DNA of 64,000 nucleotides from Neisseria lactamica (GCF_901482445.1 NZ_LR590477.1:1240001-1304000), one strand, 5' to 3'; shown: positions 17,804-27,679, counted from the first letter of the stretch. Translations and numbers: made by a program. Notes: generated from the sequence alone by a model not told the origin.

Positions 17804-18676
17804 ATGCCCATTTTGAACCATATTGCCCTCATCGGTGTAGGGCTGATCGGCGGTTCGTTCGTTCTCGACCTCAAAAGGCAGGGACTCGTCCGCACCGTTA
17901 CCGGTATCGACACCGACCGCGACAACCTGCAACGTGCGCTGGAGCGCGGCGTGATTGACCGTGCGTCCGTTGCCATCGACGCGGACAGCATCGGCGGTGC
18001 GGATTTGGTGCTGATTGCCACGCCCGTCGCCACCGTTCCCGCCATTTTGACCGCGCTGCGCCCCGTTTTGCCGGAACACACTTGGATTTCCGATGTCGGC
18101 AGCACCAAAATCTCCGTTATCGAGGCTTTCCGACGCTGCCTGCCCGACAGCATTCACCGCTGCATCGCCGCGCACCCGATTGCCGGCTCCGACAAAAGCG
18201 GGGCAGATTCGGCGCAGTACGGCCTGTTCCAAAATAGAAAACTCATCATCACACCACACGGCGGCGAAGATTCAGACGGCATCGCATTGATAGAAAACCT
18301 GTGGCGCGCCGTCGGAGCCGAAATTTATACGATGGACGCGCAAAAACACGATGCGGTTTTTGCCGCCGTCTCCCATATGCCCCACCTTGCCGCCTTCGCC
18401 TATGTCCACCAGCTTTTCGACCACCCCGACGGAAAGGCGTATCTGAAATTTGCCGCCACGGGCTTTGAGGACTTTACCCGCATCGCTTCCGGCCACCCTG
18501 CCGTGTGGGCGGACATCTGCCTTGCCAACAGGGACAACCTGTTGGAGCTGGTTCGGGGTTTGGGCAGGCAGTTGGACACTTTGGAAACCATCCTACTTAA
18601 CCGGGACCGCCCCTCCCTGTACCGTTATTTTGAAGAAGCCAAAGCCACGCGCGACGGCCAGTCTGATGAAAATTGA
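17804..18676 (+). CDS. tyrA: Prephenate dehydrogenase
   Basis: 290 residues from MPILNHIALI; a start seven codons upstream is possible but not conserved. Oxidises prephenate to 4-hydroxyphenylpyruvate for tyrosine. N-terminal Rossmann fold with GVGLIGGS, then HPIAGSDKSG and the C-terminal helical dimer domain (AAVSHMPHLAAFA). No ACT domain. A DUS is read in frame as SDGIA. Confidence 0.93.
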   Translation: MPILNHIALIGVGLIGGSFVLDLKRQGLVRTVTGIDTDRDNLQRALERGVIDRASVAIDADSIGGADLVLIATPVATVPAILTALRPVLPEHTWISDVGSTKISVIEAFRRCLPDSIHRCIAAHPIAGSDKSGADSAQYGLFQNRKLIITPHGGEDSDGIALIENLWRAVGAEIYTMDAQKHDAVFAAVSHMPHLAAFAYVHQLFDHPDGKAYLKFAATGFEDFTRIASGHPAVWADICLANRDNLLELVRGLGRQLDTLETILLNRDRPSLYRYFEEAKATRDGQSDEN

Positions 18677-18702
18677 GGTTCAGACGGCATCGCGCCCAAA
18701 CC

Positions 18703-18736
18703 GAAACCGCCGCAGACCGGGAATCTGCGGCGGTTT
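18703..18736. terminator. Terminator between convergent tyrA and nnrS
   Basis: CCGCCGCAGA and TCTGCGGCGG arms with a 7-base loop, TTTT on the plus side and AAA on the other. Confidence 0.85.
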
Positions 18737-18739
18737 TAC

Positions 18740-19897
18740 TCAACCGGGCCTGCCGTCGGAGCGCGGACGGATCAGCCAAGGAATATACTTCCACGCATAC
18801 ACCAAAAGCGCGAGGGCAAACAAAACCGAAGAGGTGCGTATGCTGTGCGTATGGGCGGTACCGGAAGAAAATACGGCAACCATGCGGACGGCAGTTGCCG
18901 CCATCATCAGCCAAAATGCGACAGGAACGGATTTGGGCGGCGGATAAATGGGATTGCCCGTATGACCGAGCGCGGTACGCGCCATCATGCCCAAAGTCAG
19001 CACGCCGATGCCGCCCACGCCGATCAGGTGCACGCCCAAATTGAGGAAGGCAGGTTTGAAATAAGACGCGCCGACCGCAATCAGCCCCAATCCGGTAAAC
19101 AGATAACCGGCAAACAGAATCCACAGCATCGGTTCTTTCAACACGGGCCTATACCACCAGCGGTACACCTGCACGGTAAAGATCACGCCTGCCGCAAACG
19201 CGAAAACGGCAGACAGCCAAGGCAGCGCGCCGTGCGCCATCAGCATGGCGGTCAACATAGGCAGCCACAGCGAAGCCTGCGCCACCCATTTCGGACTGGG
19301 AATCTGCGGCACGTTCAAACGTTTGGACGTAAAAAACGAAATAATCCGCATCCCGATCAGACCGATAAAGCCCGACACCATAATCAGCCCCGACTGCAAA
19401 CCGCCCAACAGCCCCTCGAAATTGCCGTTGTGCAGTTGGACGTGGAACGCCGCGTGCGTGCCGCCCAAGACGAACAGCGCGAACACGGCGGCATAATTGC
19501 GCTGATTCTGCGAACGGATGACGGGCAAAGCCATACACACCGCGCCATACCAGAAAAACAGCGTGCCGAGTATGCCGCTTGCCGCCGCACCCCAACCCGG
19601 GATAAAGGCGGCAATCCGCGCAGCCAGCCAAAAGGCGGTCAGCCCGACCAGAACGCCGCCCCTCGTAGGCGGCTGCCCCGTCCAAGTGGCGACGGCGGTC
19701 AGCAGGAAGGCGACGACGACGAGGCCGGCATAACCCCAAATCATCTCATGCGCGTGCCAGTAAAAACCGGGTAGATCCGGCGTTCCCGTATAGCCGAAAC
19801 CCCACAGCAATACGGACAATGCGCCGTACAGCGCCGCCAGCGAATAAAACGGGCGGAACGCCATTGCCCAGACGGGGTGCTTGGTAAATGCGCTCAT
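18740..19897 (-). CDS. nnrS: NnrS-family haem-copper membrane protein
   Basis: 385 residues with about 12 membrane helices and conserved histidines (FYWHAHEMIWGYAG, GGTHAAFHVQ, GVHLIGVGGIG, MARTALGHTG), the hallmarks of NnrS. In other bacteria NnrS protects against nitric oxide stress by limiting iron-nitrosyl damage. The neighbouring hemerythrin and nsrR genes support an NO-related role. Confidence 0.92.
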   Translation of the reverse strand: MSAFTKHPVWAMAFRPFYSLAALYGALSVLLWGFGYTGTPDLPGFYWHAHEMIWGYAGLVVVAFLLTAVATWTGQPPTRGGVLVGLTAFWLAARIAAFIPGWGAAASGILGTLFFWYGAVCMALPVIRSQNQRNYAAVFALFVLGGTHAAFHVQLHNGNFEGLLGGLQSGLIMVSGFIGLIGMRIISFFTSKRLNVPQIPSPKWVAQASLWLPMLTAMLMAHGALPWLSAVFAFAAGVIFTVQVYRWWYRPVLKEPMLWILFAGYLFTGLGLIAVGASYFKPAFLNLGVHLIGVGGIGVLTLGMMARTALGHTGNPIYPPPKSVPVAFWLMMAATAVRMVAVFSSGTAHTHSIRTSSVLFALALLVYAWKYIPWLIRPRSDGRPG

Positions 19898-19924
19898 TCG
19901 TGTTCCTTATTTGTCGTTAATATT

Positions 19925-20317
19925 TTACCCCTCCGAACCGGCAGGCTCGGACGGCAAAAACGGTTCGGCGGCGGGAAACAGCTCGCGTTCTTCAAACCGC
20001 GCGTGATCGCGGAGCGTGACGGCAAAATCCGTGTTCCATATTTTGCTCCCGTATTCGGGTTGCGCCATCATCTGCCGCAGTCGGGCGTGGTCTTTCTCGA
20101 AACGTTTTTTCAATTCGGGGGCGATGTTCTGCCAAATCGGGGCAAACATGGTTTCCTCTTCACAGAAATGGATTTCCAGTTCGGCAAAATGCGGTTCGAG
20201 TTCGTCCCGATGCCCCTCTTCCGGCGTACGCAGCAGCCGCACGCACAGGGAAAGCGAATGGTGGTGGTCGCGCGAAAGCCCGATAAGGGAGGGATGTCGT
20301 TTCAACGGTTTCATCAT
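19925..20317 (-). CDS. Hemerythrin HHE-domain protein
   Basis: 130 residues. A four-helix di-iron protein with histidine/glutamate ligands in SRDHHHSLSL, HFAELEIHFCEEE, FEKDHARLRQM and LRDHARFEERE. Proteins of this type bind O2 or NO or act in iron-sulfur repair. It lies between nnrS, downstream on the same strand, and divergent nsrR, so a part in nitric oxide response is likely but not shown. Confidence 0.85.
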   Translation of the reverse strand: MMKPLKRHPSLIGLSRDHHHSLSLCVRLLRTPEEGHRDELEPHFAELEIHFCEEETMFAPIWQNIAPELKKRFEKDHARLRQMMAQPEYGSKIWNTDFAVTLRDHARFEERELFPAAEPFLPSEPAGSEG

Positions 20318-20488
20318 TTTGAGTTACAATAACAAATTATCAAACGGCAGGACGGGTGCTTCAGACGGCATACCGCCGCAGGCAGGCTGCATTCTACCGC
20401 CCCGACGGACAGGGTTTCAACCATATAAGGTATTTTCCGTGAAACTTAAACCGTACCGATAAGAATAACGATCCATACCGAGAAAATC

Positions 20489-20935
20489 ATGTATTTGACA
20501 CAACATACGGACTACGGGCTGCGCGTCCTCATCTACACCGCCGTCAACGACGACGCGCTGGTCAACATCGCCACCATCGCCTCGACCTACGGCATTTCCA
20601 AAAGCCATTTGATGAAGGTGGTTACCGCGCTGGTCAAAGGCGGGTTCTTACACAGCGTACGCGGAAAAGGCGGCGGGCTGAGGCTGGCATCGCCGCCCGA
20701 ACGCATCAATATCGGCGCGGTCGTCCGCCATCTCGAACCGATGCAGCTGGTCGAATGTATGGGCCCGAACAACGAATGCCTGATTACGCCGTCCTGCCGT
20801 CTGACGGGCATACTCGGCGGCGCGATGAAGTCGTTTTTTACCTATTTGGACGGCTTCACGCTCCAAGACCTGCTCAACAAACCGACTTACGACCTGCTTT
20901 ACGAATCGAAAATCCCGATTGTGGCGAAAAGCTGA
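20489..20935 (+). CDS. nsrR: Nitric-oxide-sensing repressor NsrR (Rrf2 family)
   Basis: 148 residues. Winged helix N-terminus (MYLTQHTDYGLRVLIY, SKSHLMKVV, RGKGGGLRLA) and three cluster cysteines in VECMGPNNECLITPSCRL, which hold an iron-sulfur cluster that is damaged by NO. In Neisseria NsrR represses norB and aniA. The ribosome site is weak. It is divergent from the hemerythrin gene. Confidence 0.93.
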   Translation: MYLTQHTDYGLRVLIYTAVNDDALVNIATIASTYGISKSHLMKVVTALVKGGFLHSVRGKGGGLRLASPPERINIGAVVRHLEPMQLVECMGPNNECLITPSCRLTGILGGAMKSFFTYLDGFTLQDLLNKPTYDLLYESKIPIVAKS

Positions 20936-20945
20936 AGCTGCAAAA

Positions 20946-20975
20946 ATGCCGTCCGAACCCGTTTTCAGACGGCAT
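20946..20975 (+). terminator. DUS-pair hairpin after nsrR (one arm variant)
   Basis: A GCCGTCCGAA variant arm pairs with a perfect TTCAGACGGC arm, 11 bases after the nsrR stop. Confidence 0.6.
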
Positions 20976-21055
20976 CTTATTTGATGTTTCAGACGGATGT
21001 TCCACCCGGGTACAATGTGTGCCGGCATTTCGGATTTCTGCCGGCAAGGCGCGCG

Positions 21056-21089
21056 ATGCCGTCTGAACGGCTGATGCTTCAGACGGCAT
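21056..21089 (-). terminator. DUS-pair hairpin after yciO
   Basis: A perfect 12-base inverted DUS pair with a 10-base loop, just beyond the yciO stop. Confidence 0.65.
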
Positions 21090-21097
21090 CCGTTTCC

Positions 21098-21718
21098 CTA
21101 CAAACCGAACACCGCCGTATCGCCGCAACCCCGGCGCACCAATTCCGTGCCGTCGGTCATATCGATGACGGTGGCCGGATCGGTTCCGCACCAGCCGCCG
21201 TCAATCACCAAATCGACGGCGTGTTCCAAACGCTCGCGGATTTCATAAGGGTCGGTCAATGGTTCGCCGTCTTCGGGCAGCATCAGGGTGCAGCTTAAAA
21301 GCGGTTCGCCCAACTCCTCCAGCAGGGCTTGTGCAACGGCATTGCCGGGAATACGCAGCCCGATGGTTTTGCGTTTCGGGTGCAGCGTGCGCGCCGGCAC
21401 ATCCTTCGTCGCCTGCAAAATAAAAGTATAAGGCCCGGGCGTGGCGGCTTTAAGCTGACGAAACTGTACGTTGTCGATTTCGGCATATGTGCCCAACTCG
21501 CTCAAATCGGCGCACATCAGGGTCAGATGGTGTTTCAAATCGATTTTTCGGATGGAGAGTATGCGTTCCATTGCCGCCTTATCGCCAAGTTTGCAACCTA
21601 AGGCGTAACACGAATCGGTCGGATAAACCACCACGCCGCCTTTATTGAGGATTTCGACCACCTGCCTGATGAGGCGTTCTTGGGGGTTGTCGGGATGAAC
21701 GGCGAAAAACTGTGCCAT
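21098..21718 (-). CDS. yciO: YciO/YrdC/Sua5-family protein
   Basis: 206 residues from MAQFFAVHPDN, the same length and N-terminus as E. coli YciO; the ribosome site AAGGA is 9 bases upstream. A start at 21739 is possible. The fold binds nucleotide and double-stranded RNA. The t6A enzyme TsaC/Sua5 is related, but YciO is a separate branch of uncertain function, so a t6A role should not be assumed. Motifs VVYPTDSCYALGC, KRKTIGLRIP and VIDMTDGTELVRRG are present. Confidence 0.88.
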   Translation of the reverse strand: MAQFFAVHPDNPQERLIRQVVEILNKGGVVVYPTDSCYALGCKLGDKAAMERILSIRKIDLKHHLTLMCADLSELGTYAEIDNVQFRQLKAATPGPYTFILQATKDVPARTLHPKRKTIGLRIPGNAVAQALLEELGEPLLSCTLMLPEDGEPLTDPYEIRERLEHAVDLVIDGGWCGTDPATVIDMTDGTELVRRGCGDTAVFGL

Positions 21719-21773
21719 AGTTTGCGTCCTTATCGTCATGTTTTCCGTATTGTACGCCCAAACGCCAAACAAA

Positions 21774-21802
21774 ATGCCGTCTGAAAACCTTTCAGACGGC
21801 AT
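21774..21802. terminator. DUS-pair hairpin after the NCS2 permease gene
   Basis: Perfect inverted DUS pair, A-run on the left and T-run on the right. It probably ends the permease transcript, and could work in both directions. Confidence 0.75.
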
Positions 21803-21819
21803 TTTTAATATCGAATCAA

Positions 21820-23130
21820 TCAGCCCAAATACCAGAATTTCAATGCCCACAATACGGCAACAACCCATACCATAGGCGGAACATCCCCGGTCCGGCGGCA
21901 CAAAAGTTTGACTACGGCATAACTGATGAAGCCGAAGGCGATGCCGTCTGCAATCGAATAAGTAAACGGCATGAAAACAATGGTCAGGAACGCAGGCGCG
22001 GCTTCGGTCATATCGTCCCAATCAATATCCCGGGCGCTGCGGAGCATCTGCGTGCCGACATAAAGCAGGGCGGGCGCGGTGGCAAATGCCGGAACACTTT
22101 TCGCCAACGGCGAAAACATCAGGCAGGCGAGCATCAATACGCCGACGGTAACCGCCGTCAGTCCTGTCCGGCCTCCTGCCGATACGCCCGCCGCGCTTTC
22201 CACATAAGGCGTTGTCGAAGAAGTACCCAAAGCCGCACCCGCCACAATAGCGGTCGAATCGGCCAGCAGTGCGCGCTTCAGGCGGGGCAGCTTGCCGTCC
22301 ACCAAAAGCCCTGCACGATGCGATACACCGACCAGCGTTCCGGTACTGTCAAACAGATCGACCAGGAAAAAGACGAAAATCACACTGACCATGCTGACGG
22401 TAAACAGACCTTTAAAATCCATCTGCATAAAAGTCGGCGCAATGCTCGGCACTTCGCCGATGATGCCGTGAAACTCGTTCAAACCCATCAGGCCGGCAAT
22501 GACGGTAATCGTCAAAATGGTGATGATGATTGCGCCTTGAACGCGGAAATGCCCCAATACGACCACCATGGCAAAACCGAACAACGCCAACAACGCGGAC
22601 GGCTGATGAATATCGCCCAAGCCGACCAAGGTTGCCGGATTGGCAACGATAATACCCGCGCCTTTCAGAGAAATCAGTGCCAAAAACAAACCGATACCGG
22701 CGGCAATCGACATTTTCAAACCCATAGGCAGTGCGTTGACCAGCATTTCCCTGACTTTGAAAAAGCTAAACAGGATGAAAATCAAACCTGAAATAAAGAC
22801 CGCACCCAAAGCCACCTGCCAAGGCACACCCATACCTTTAACGACCGCAAAGGTAAAATACGCGTTCAAACCCATACCCGGTGCAAGCGCAATCGGATAG
22901 TTGCCGACAAAACCCATAACAAAGCAGCCGATGGCGGATGCGATACAGGTGGCGACGAATACCGCCCCCATATCCATTCCGGTCTCGCCCAAAATCAGGG
23001 GGTTGACGATAACGATGTAGCACATCGTCAAAAAGGTCGTCAAACCCGCCATCAACTCCGTACGCACCGTCGTACCGCTTGCCTTCAGCTTAAAAATCCC
23101 GTCCAACAGTGTTTGTTTTGAAGTGTCCAT
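21820..23130 (-). CDS. NCS2-family purine permease (AzgA-like)
   Basis: 436 residues from MDTSKQTLLD, about 12-14 membrane helices. The family signatures GLTTFLTMCYIVIVNP, GNYPIALAPGMGLNAYF and FVFFLVDLFDSTGTL match the guanine/hypoxanthine (AzgA/GhxP) branch. Likely proton symport of adenine, guanine or hypoxanthine; exact specificity not readable. Confidence 0.9.
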   Translation of the reverse strand: MDTSKQTLLDGIFKLKASGTTVRTELMAGLTTFLTMCYIVIVNPLILGETGMDMGAVFVATCIASAIGCFVMGFVGNYPIALAPGMGLNAYFTFAVVKGMGVPWQVALGAVFISGLIFILFSFFKVREMLVNALPMGLKMSIAAGIGLFLALISLKGAGIIVANPATLVGLGDIHQPSALLALFGFAMVVVLGHFRVQGAIIITILTITVIAGLMGLNEFHGIIGEVPSIAPTFMQMDFKGLFTVSMVSVIFVFFLVDLFDSTGTLVGVSHRAGLLVDGKLPRLKRALLADSTAIVAGAALGTSSTTPYVESAAGVSAGGRTGLTAVTVGVLMLACLMFSPLAKSVPAFATAPALLYVGTQMLRSARDIDWDDMTEAAPAFLTIVFMPFTYSIADGIAFGFISYAVVKLLCRRTGDVPPMVWVVAVLWALKFWYLG

Positions 23131-23202
23131 ATCTGAAAGTCTGTATAGTGGAAAAATCTGAATCCGCCGACCGCAAACCGTACGAAATTGCAACATCTTG
23201 AA

Positions 23203-23240
23203 AAACATACCTCCCAAACCAGGAAAACCGGTTCGGGAGG
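23203..23240 (-). terminator. ftsZ / dcw cluster terminator
   Basis: An 11-base stem (CCTCCCGAACC against GGTTTGGGAGG, with a G-T pair) and T-rich tail on the minus strand, about 25 bases after the ftsZ stop. Confidence 0.8.
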
Positions 23241-23265
23241 CAATGGGTTTACGGCAAACGGCACA

Positions 23266-24447
23266 TTATTTGTCTGAATTGTGCTGACGGCGCAAAATCG
23301 CCGGGATTTCAAAATCGTCAAGGACGGACTGATTGTCGAAATCCGCAGCGGTAAGGTTCATCGTACGGATGCCCCTATTGGTACGAATCATGCCTTCAAC
23401 ATTATTACCCTGCCCTTGTTTCGGTGCGGCCGCCCGTTCGTCGTCCTTTGCGGAAACCGCCGGTCCGACCGCGCCTTTTTCTTTCAAACCGGTTGCGATA
23501 ATGGTAATCCGGATCGCATCTTCGCTCATAGTTTCGTCTTCTGCCGCACCGAATTTGCATTCCAAATCAGGATGCGCGCTTTGGTTGACGATTTTCATCA
23601 CCTCGGACAGCTCGGACATTTTCAGACAACCGGGTGCGGTTGTAATATTGACGAGCACACCGCGCGCACCATCCAAGGTTACGTCATCCAACAGAGGGCT
23701 GGAAATGGCCTGGTCGGTCGCCATACGGGCACGGTCGATACCTTGGGCATAGCCCGAACCCATCATAGCGATACCGCGATTACTCATCACGGTTTTCACA
23801 TCTGCAAAATCAAGGTTGATGATTTCGCTCGGACAAGTAACCACTTCGGAAATGCCGGCAACGGCATCGCGCAATACATTGTCGGCGGCGCGGAAGGCTT
23901 CGCGCATGGTTACGTCTTCGCCTAAAGCCGTCATCAATTTGTCGTTTGGGATAATAATCAGCGAATCGACGTGTTCTTTCAATTGTTCCAAACCTGCCTG
24001 CGCGACATGGACGCGTTTGCCTTCATATGCGAACGGCCGGGTAACCACGGCAACCGTCAGGATGCCCAGCGACTTGGCGATTTCGGCAACAACCGGAGCC
24101 GAACCGGTACCGGTACCGCCGCCCATCCCGGTCGTAATAAAGAGCATATTTGCACCGCGAATGGCTTCTTCAATGGCTTCCCTATCCTCTTGGGCGGCCG
24201 CGCGGCCGATATCGGGATTCGCGCCCGCACCCAAACCGCGTGTCAGATTCGTACCCAACTGGATTCTCTTCGCCGCATGGTTTTTTGCCAAAGACTGCGC
24301 ATCCGTATTGGCACTGATAAACTCCACACCGCGCACATTGTTGGCAACCATATTGTTGATTGCATTACAGCCGCCGCCGCCCAATCCGATGACTTTAATC
24401 ACTGCGGGGCTGACTGCCGATTCTGCCACGTCGTAAACAAATTCCAT
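23266..24447 (-). CDS. ftsZ: Cell division GTPase FtsZ
   Basis: 393 residues. Tubulin-like GTPase that polymerises into the division ring. GLGGGGCNAINNM, the tubulin signature GGGTGTGSAP and the T7 loop NLDFADVKTVM are intact. A variable linker of about 60 residues precedes the C-terminal peptide DDFEIPAILRRQ that binds FtsA and other partners. Last gene of the dcw cluster; 122 bases separate it from ftsA. Confidence 0.98.
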   Translation of the reverse strand: MEFVYDVAESAVSPAVIKVIGLGGGGCNAINNMVANNVRGVEFISANTDAQSLAKNHAAKRIQLGTNLTRGLGAGANPDIGRAAAQEDREAIEEAIRGANMLFITTGMGGGTGTGSAPVVAEIAKSLGILTVAVVTRPFAYEGKRVHVAQAGLEQLKEHVDSLIIIPNDKLMTALGEDVTMREAFRAADNVLRDAVAGISEVVTCPSEIINLDFADVKTVMSNRGIAMMGSGYAQGIDRARMATDQAISSPLLDDVTLDGARGVLVNITTAPGCLKMSELSEVMKIVNQSAHPDLECKFGAAEDETMSEDAIRITIIATGLKEKGAVGPAVSAKDDERAAAPKQGQGNNVEGMIRTNRGIRTMNLTAADFDNQSVLDDFEIPAILRRQHNSDK

Positions 24448-24569
24448 TCAAAAACTCCTGCTCGCCCATTCAGAGGACGGTTGAAAATAAATTATTATTT
24501 CTTATTATATAAGAAGTATCTTGTTACTTGCAAAATACTTCTTACCCTGTCAAACGCCGGCCCGCCTGT

Positions 24570-25814
24570 TTAGAGGTTGTTTTCAATCCACCTCTTCAAC
24601 CTCGACCACAAACCTCCGCTTTCTTTACTTTCCCGTACCGTACCGGCCTGCGGCTGCAATAAATCTCCTTTCGATTTGCGCGCTTCGTGCAGCAGCCCGA
24701 CGGCGGTAGCATAACGCGGTATGCGGACACGATCCGAAAGCCCGCCGACCTCCTGGGGCGAGCCGATACGCACGGGCAGGCCGAACACTTTTTCAGCAAG
24801 TTCTGCAATGCCGGTCATCATCGCCGTGCCGCCGGTCAGGACGATGCCTGCGGTCAGCACTTCTTTTGGAAAGCCTGATTTTTCCAATTCGCCCGACACC
24901 ACCCCTAAAATTTCTTCGATGCGCGCGCCGATGATGAGTGCGAGAACCTCACTGGAAACTTGGCGCGATTTTTGGTCTCCCACACACGGGACTTCAATCA
25001 TCTCGTTCGCCCCCTCCTTGTCCTGAAATGCGATGCCGTAATGGGTTTTGATGTACTCTGCGGAATCGTACGGCGTTCTTAACGATTGGGACAAATCTTT
25101 GGTAATCGAATTGCCGCCGACCGGGATGACGGAAGTATGGCGGATGGCCCCGTTGGTATAAACGGCGATGTCGGTCGTGCCGCCGCCGATGTCGATGACG
25201 CACACGCCGAGTTCTTTTTCGTCTTCGGTCAACACTGCCTGGCCGCTTGCCAACGGTTGCGGCATCACTTCTTCCACCTTCAGGCCGCACCGTTCGATAC
25301 ACTTGCGGATATTCTGCACCGCCGTACCCGCTCCGGTAACAATGTGCACCCTGGTATCCAATCGTACGCCGCTCATACCGATGGGTTCTTTCACGCCTGC
25401 CTGGGTATCAATAATGTAATCTTGGACGACGGCGTGCAAAATCTTGTGATCGGGCGGGATATTGATTGCCTTTGCCGTTTCAATGGCGCGGTCGATGTCT
25501 GCCTGCGTAACCTCCCCGTCTTTGATTTTGACTACGCCTTGCGAATTGAGGCTGCGGATGTGGTTTCCCGCAATGCCTGTGGTAACGCCGGTAATTTTCG
25601 TATCCGCCATCCGCTCCGCATCATCGACTGCCTGTCTGATGGCCTGGACGGTGGCATCGATATTGGTCACCATACCTGCGCGCAAACCTCGGGAAGGCGA
25701 CTGCCCCAAGCCGACAATGTGAATTTCATTGTCATCTTGGACTTCGCCGATCAGTGCCAAAACTGTGGATGTGCCGATATCCAATACGCTGATGTATCTT
25801 TTCTGTTGTTCCAT
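24570..25814 (-). CDS. ftsA: Cell division protein FtsA
   Basis: 414 residues. Actin-like ATPase that ties FtsZ to the inner membrane. ATP-site motifs VLDIGTSTV, IDIGGGTTDIAVY and VLTGGTAMMTG are visible. The C-terminal amphipathic helix (WSRLKRWIENNL) is the membrane anchor. Confidence 0.97.
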   Translation of the reverse strand: MEQQKRYISVLDIGTSTVLALIGEVQDDNEIHIVGLGQSPSRGLRAGMVTNIDATVQAIRQAVDDAERMADTKITGVTTGIAGNHIRSLNSQGVVKIKDGEVTQADIDRAIETAKAINIPPDHKILHAVVQDYIIDTQAGVKEPIGMSGVRLDTRVHIVTGAGTAVQNIRKCIERCGLKVEEVMPQPLASGQAVLTEDEKELGVCVIDIGGGTTDIAVYTNGAIRHTSVIPVGGNSITKDLSQSLRTPYDSAEYIKTHYGIAFQDKEGANEMIEVPCVGDQKSRQVSSEVLALIIGARIEEILGVVSGELEKSGFPKEVLTAGIVLTGGTAMMTGIAELAEKVFGLPVRIGSPQEVGGLSDRVRIPRYATAVGLLHEARKSKGDLLQPQAGTVRESKESGGLWSRLKRWIENNL

Positions 25815-25899
25815 TGTTCATCTGCCCTTAAAACTAATTGAAATTTGTGCCCCGCCGCTTTCAGACGGCACGGCTGCAATCTGCCGATACCTGTTTTCC

Positions 25900-26628
25900 C
25901 TATTCTCCGGATTCTTCTTCAGGCAAACCGTCGGTGCGGTAGCGGACCGAAAATCCGTCTTTGTACCTCATATCCGCATAGGATAACCGATTTTTATTTT
26001 TACGCAACAAATGCTGCCAGGCTTCGGCAAAAAGCCTGAGGCGCCGTATATCGTTTTCCCGCCCGAGCCTGACCGTGATGTTGTTGTCCAACACGACAAT
26101 CCACGCCGAACGCGCCGTGTAGCTTATTTCTTTGATGCCCAAACCCTGTTTTGCCAAAATTGCCGAAAATTCGCCGTAATGGCGGAGTATGTCGGCAGAC
26201 GTTCCTTCCGCGCCCCTGAATACCGGCAGGCCGGGGCTGTCCAAATGTGCCTTAAAGACATTCCCATCGCCGTCCACCAAGGTGCTGCCGCCCCAACGCG
26301 CAACCGGCTTGCGTTCCGTCAGGACGATTTCAACCGTATCGGGGAACAGGCGGCGCACCTTCGCGGACGCAATCCACGGGTATCGGCGGTAGGCTTCCTG
26401 CGCCCCGTCAATATCCGCCCGCAATATATTCCCGTGAATATATTTCCTTGCCAGATTACCCAGTACTTTCCGATCGGAATAAACCAAATCGCCCTTCAGC
26501 AATACCTTTTTGACGGGAAGGTGATTTGAATTGTAAAACCAAACGAGTCCCGACGAGGCCAGCAGCACCGCCATTACGGCGAGCAGCCGGCGCGTCAGCC
26601 GTTCCATTGCTTCGGCATTATCCCACAT
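25900..26628 (-). CDS. ftsQ: Cell division protein FtsQ
   Basis: 242 residues. One membrane segment (LLAVMAVLLASSGLVWFY), then a POTRA domain (LPVKKVLLKGDLVYSDRKVL) and the FtsQ beta domain in the periplasm. Part of the FtsQLB complex. The start overlaps the ddlB end by 11 bases; a start at the internal MERLTRR is possible. Confidence 0.94.
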   Translation of the reverse strand: MWDNAEAMERLTRRLLAVMAVLLASSGLVWFYNSNHLPVKKVLLKGDLVYSDRKVLGNLARKYIHGNILRADIDGAQEAYRRYPWIASAKVRRLFPDTVEIVLTERKPVARWGGSTLVDGDGNVFKAHLDSPGLPVFRGAEGTSADILRHYGEFSAILAKQGLGIKEISYTARSAWIVVLDNNITVRLGRENDIRRLRLFAEAWQHLLRKNKNRLSYADMRYKDGFSVRYRTDGLPEEESGE

Positions 26629-27532
26629 ATGCGGTCTTCAAAATTTCAATGCATAAATCGGCAAAACCCACGCCTGTCCGGGCGGCGGATTTCGGTACTA
26701 AACTGTGGCTCGTCATACCGGGCAGGGTGTTGATTTCCAAAAGGTAAAGTTTGCCGTCGGTATCTTTGAGGAAATCGACGCGCACGCAGCCCGCCGCGCC
26801 GATTGCCTGCGCCCCCCGTACCGCCAGGGAGCGCATCAGGGTTTCTTCAGCCTCGCCCAAGTCTTCGGCCGGGCATTGATAAACCGTGTCGTCGCGGTTG
26901 TATTTGGCTTCGTAATCGTAGAACTCGGTCGCCGGGATGATGTGTATGCTCGGCAGACCTTTGCCGTTCAACACGGGGCAGGAATATTCGCCGCCGCCGA
27001 TAAACCGCTCGGCAATGATTTCGCCCTGGAGGTGTTTCAATTCTTCGTAAACGCTTTTCAGACGGCCTTTTTCTTTGACTTTCACCACGCCGACGCTGCT
27101 GCCTTCGGCTGCCGGTTTCACAAACATCGGCAGGCCTAATTTTTCTTCGACGGCATCGAAATCGGAGTCGTCGTGCAGGACGGCGAACTCGGGAACGGGC
27201 AGTCCCAAGGCTTGCCAAATCAGTTTGCAGCGGTATTTGTCCATCCCGATGGCGGAGGCGGCGACACCGCTGCCGGTGTAAGGAATGCCCAACAGTTCCA
27301 ACGCGCCTTGAACCGCACCGTCTTCGCCGTAAACGCCGTGAAGGGTGTTGAATGCCGTCTGAAAGCCCCGCTCCTTCAATTCGGATAAGGGCGTTTCTTT
27401 AGGATCGAAGGCGTGTGCGTCTATGCCTTTGCTTTTTAAGGCGTTCAAAATGGCGGTGCCGCTGTCCAGCGAGATTTCTCGTTCGCTGGAGAAGCCGCCC
27501 ATTAACACGGCTACTTTGCCAAAATCCTGCAT
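26618..27532 (-). CDS. ddlB: D-alanine--D-alanine ligase
   Basis: 304 residues. Joins two D-alanines for the peptidoglycan stem peptide. ATP-grasp fold with GGFSSEREISLDSG, VKPAAEGSSVGVVKV and RVDFLKDTDGKLYLLEINTLPGMT. Between murC and ftsQ, as in E. coli. Confidence 0.97.
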   Translation of the reverse strand: MQDFGKVAVLMGGFSSEREISLDSGTAILNALKSKGIDAHAFDPKETPLSELKERGFQTAFNTLHGVYGEDGAVQGALELLGIPYTGSGVAASAIGMDKYRCKLIWQALGLPVPEFAVLHDDSDFDAVEEKLGLPMFVKPAAEGSSVGVVKVKEKGRLKSVYEELKHLQGEIIAERFIGGGEYSCPVLNGKGLPSIHIIPATEFYDYEAKYNRDDTVYQCPAEDLGEAEETLMRSLAVRGAQAIGAAGCVRVDFLKDTDGKLYLLEINTLPGMTSHSLVPKSAARTGVGFADLCIEILKTAYVG

Positions 27533-27679
27533 TGTGTTTGTTCTTTCTTGATTGCTTTATTTTTTGATACAGGCCGTCTGAAAGTAAACCGGGTGTTCAG
27601 ACAGCCTTAATCTTGTTTGCCCCGCCTGATGGAACATTGCTTCATCGGGCGGCTGTCGCAGCATCACGATAAACGGCGT

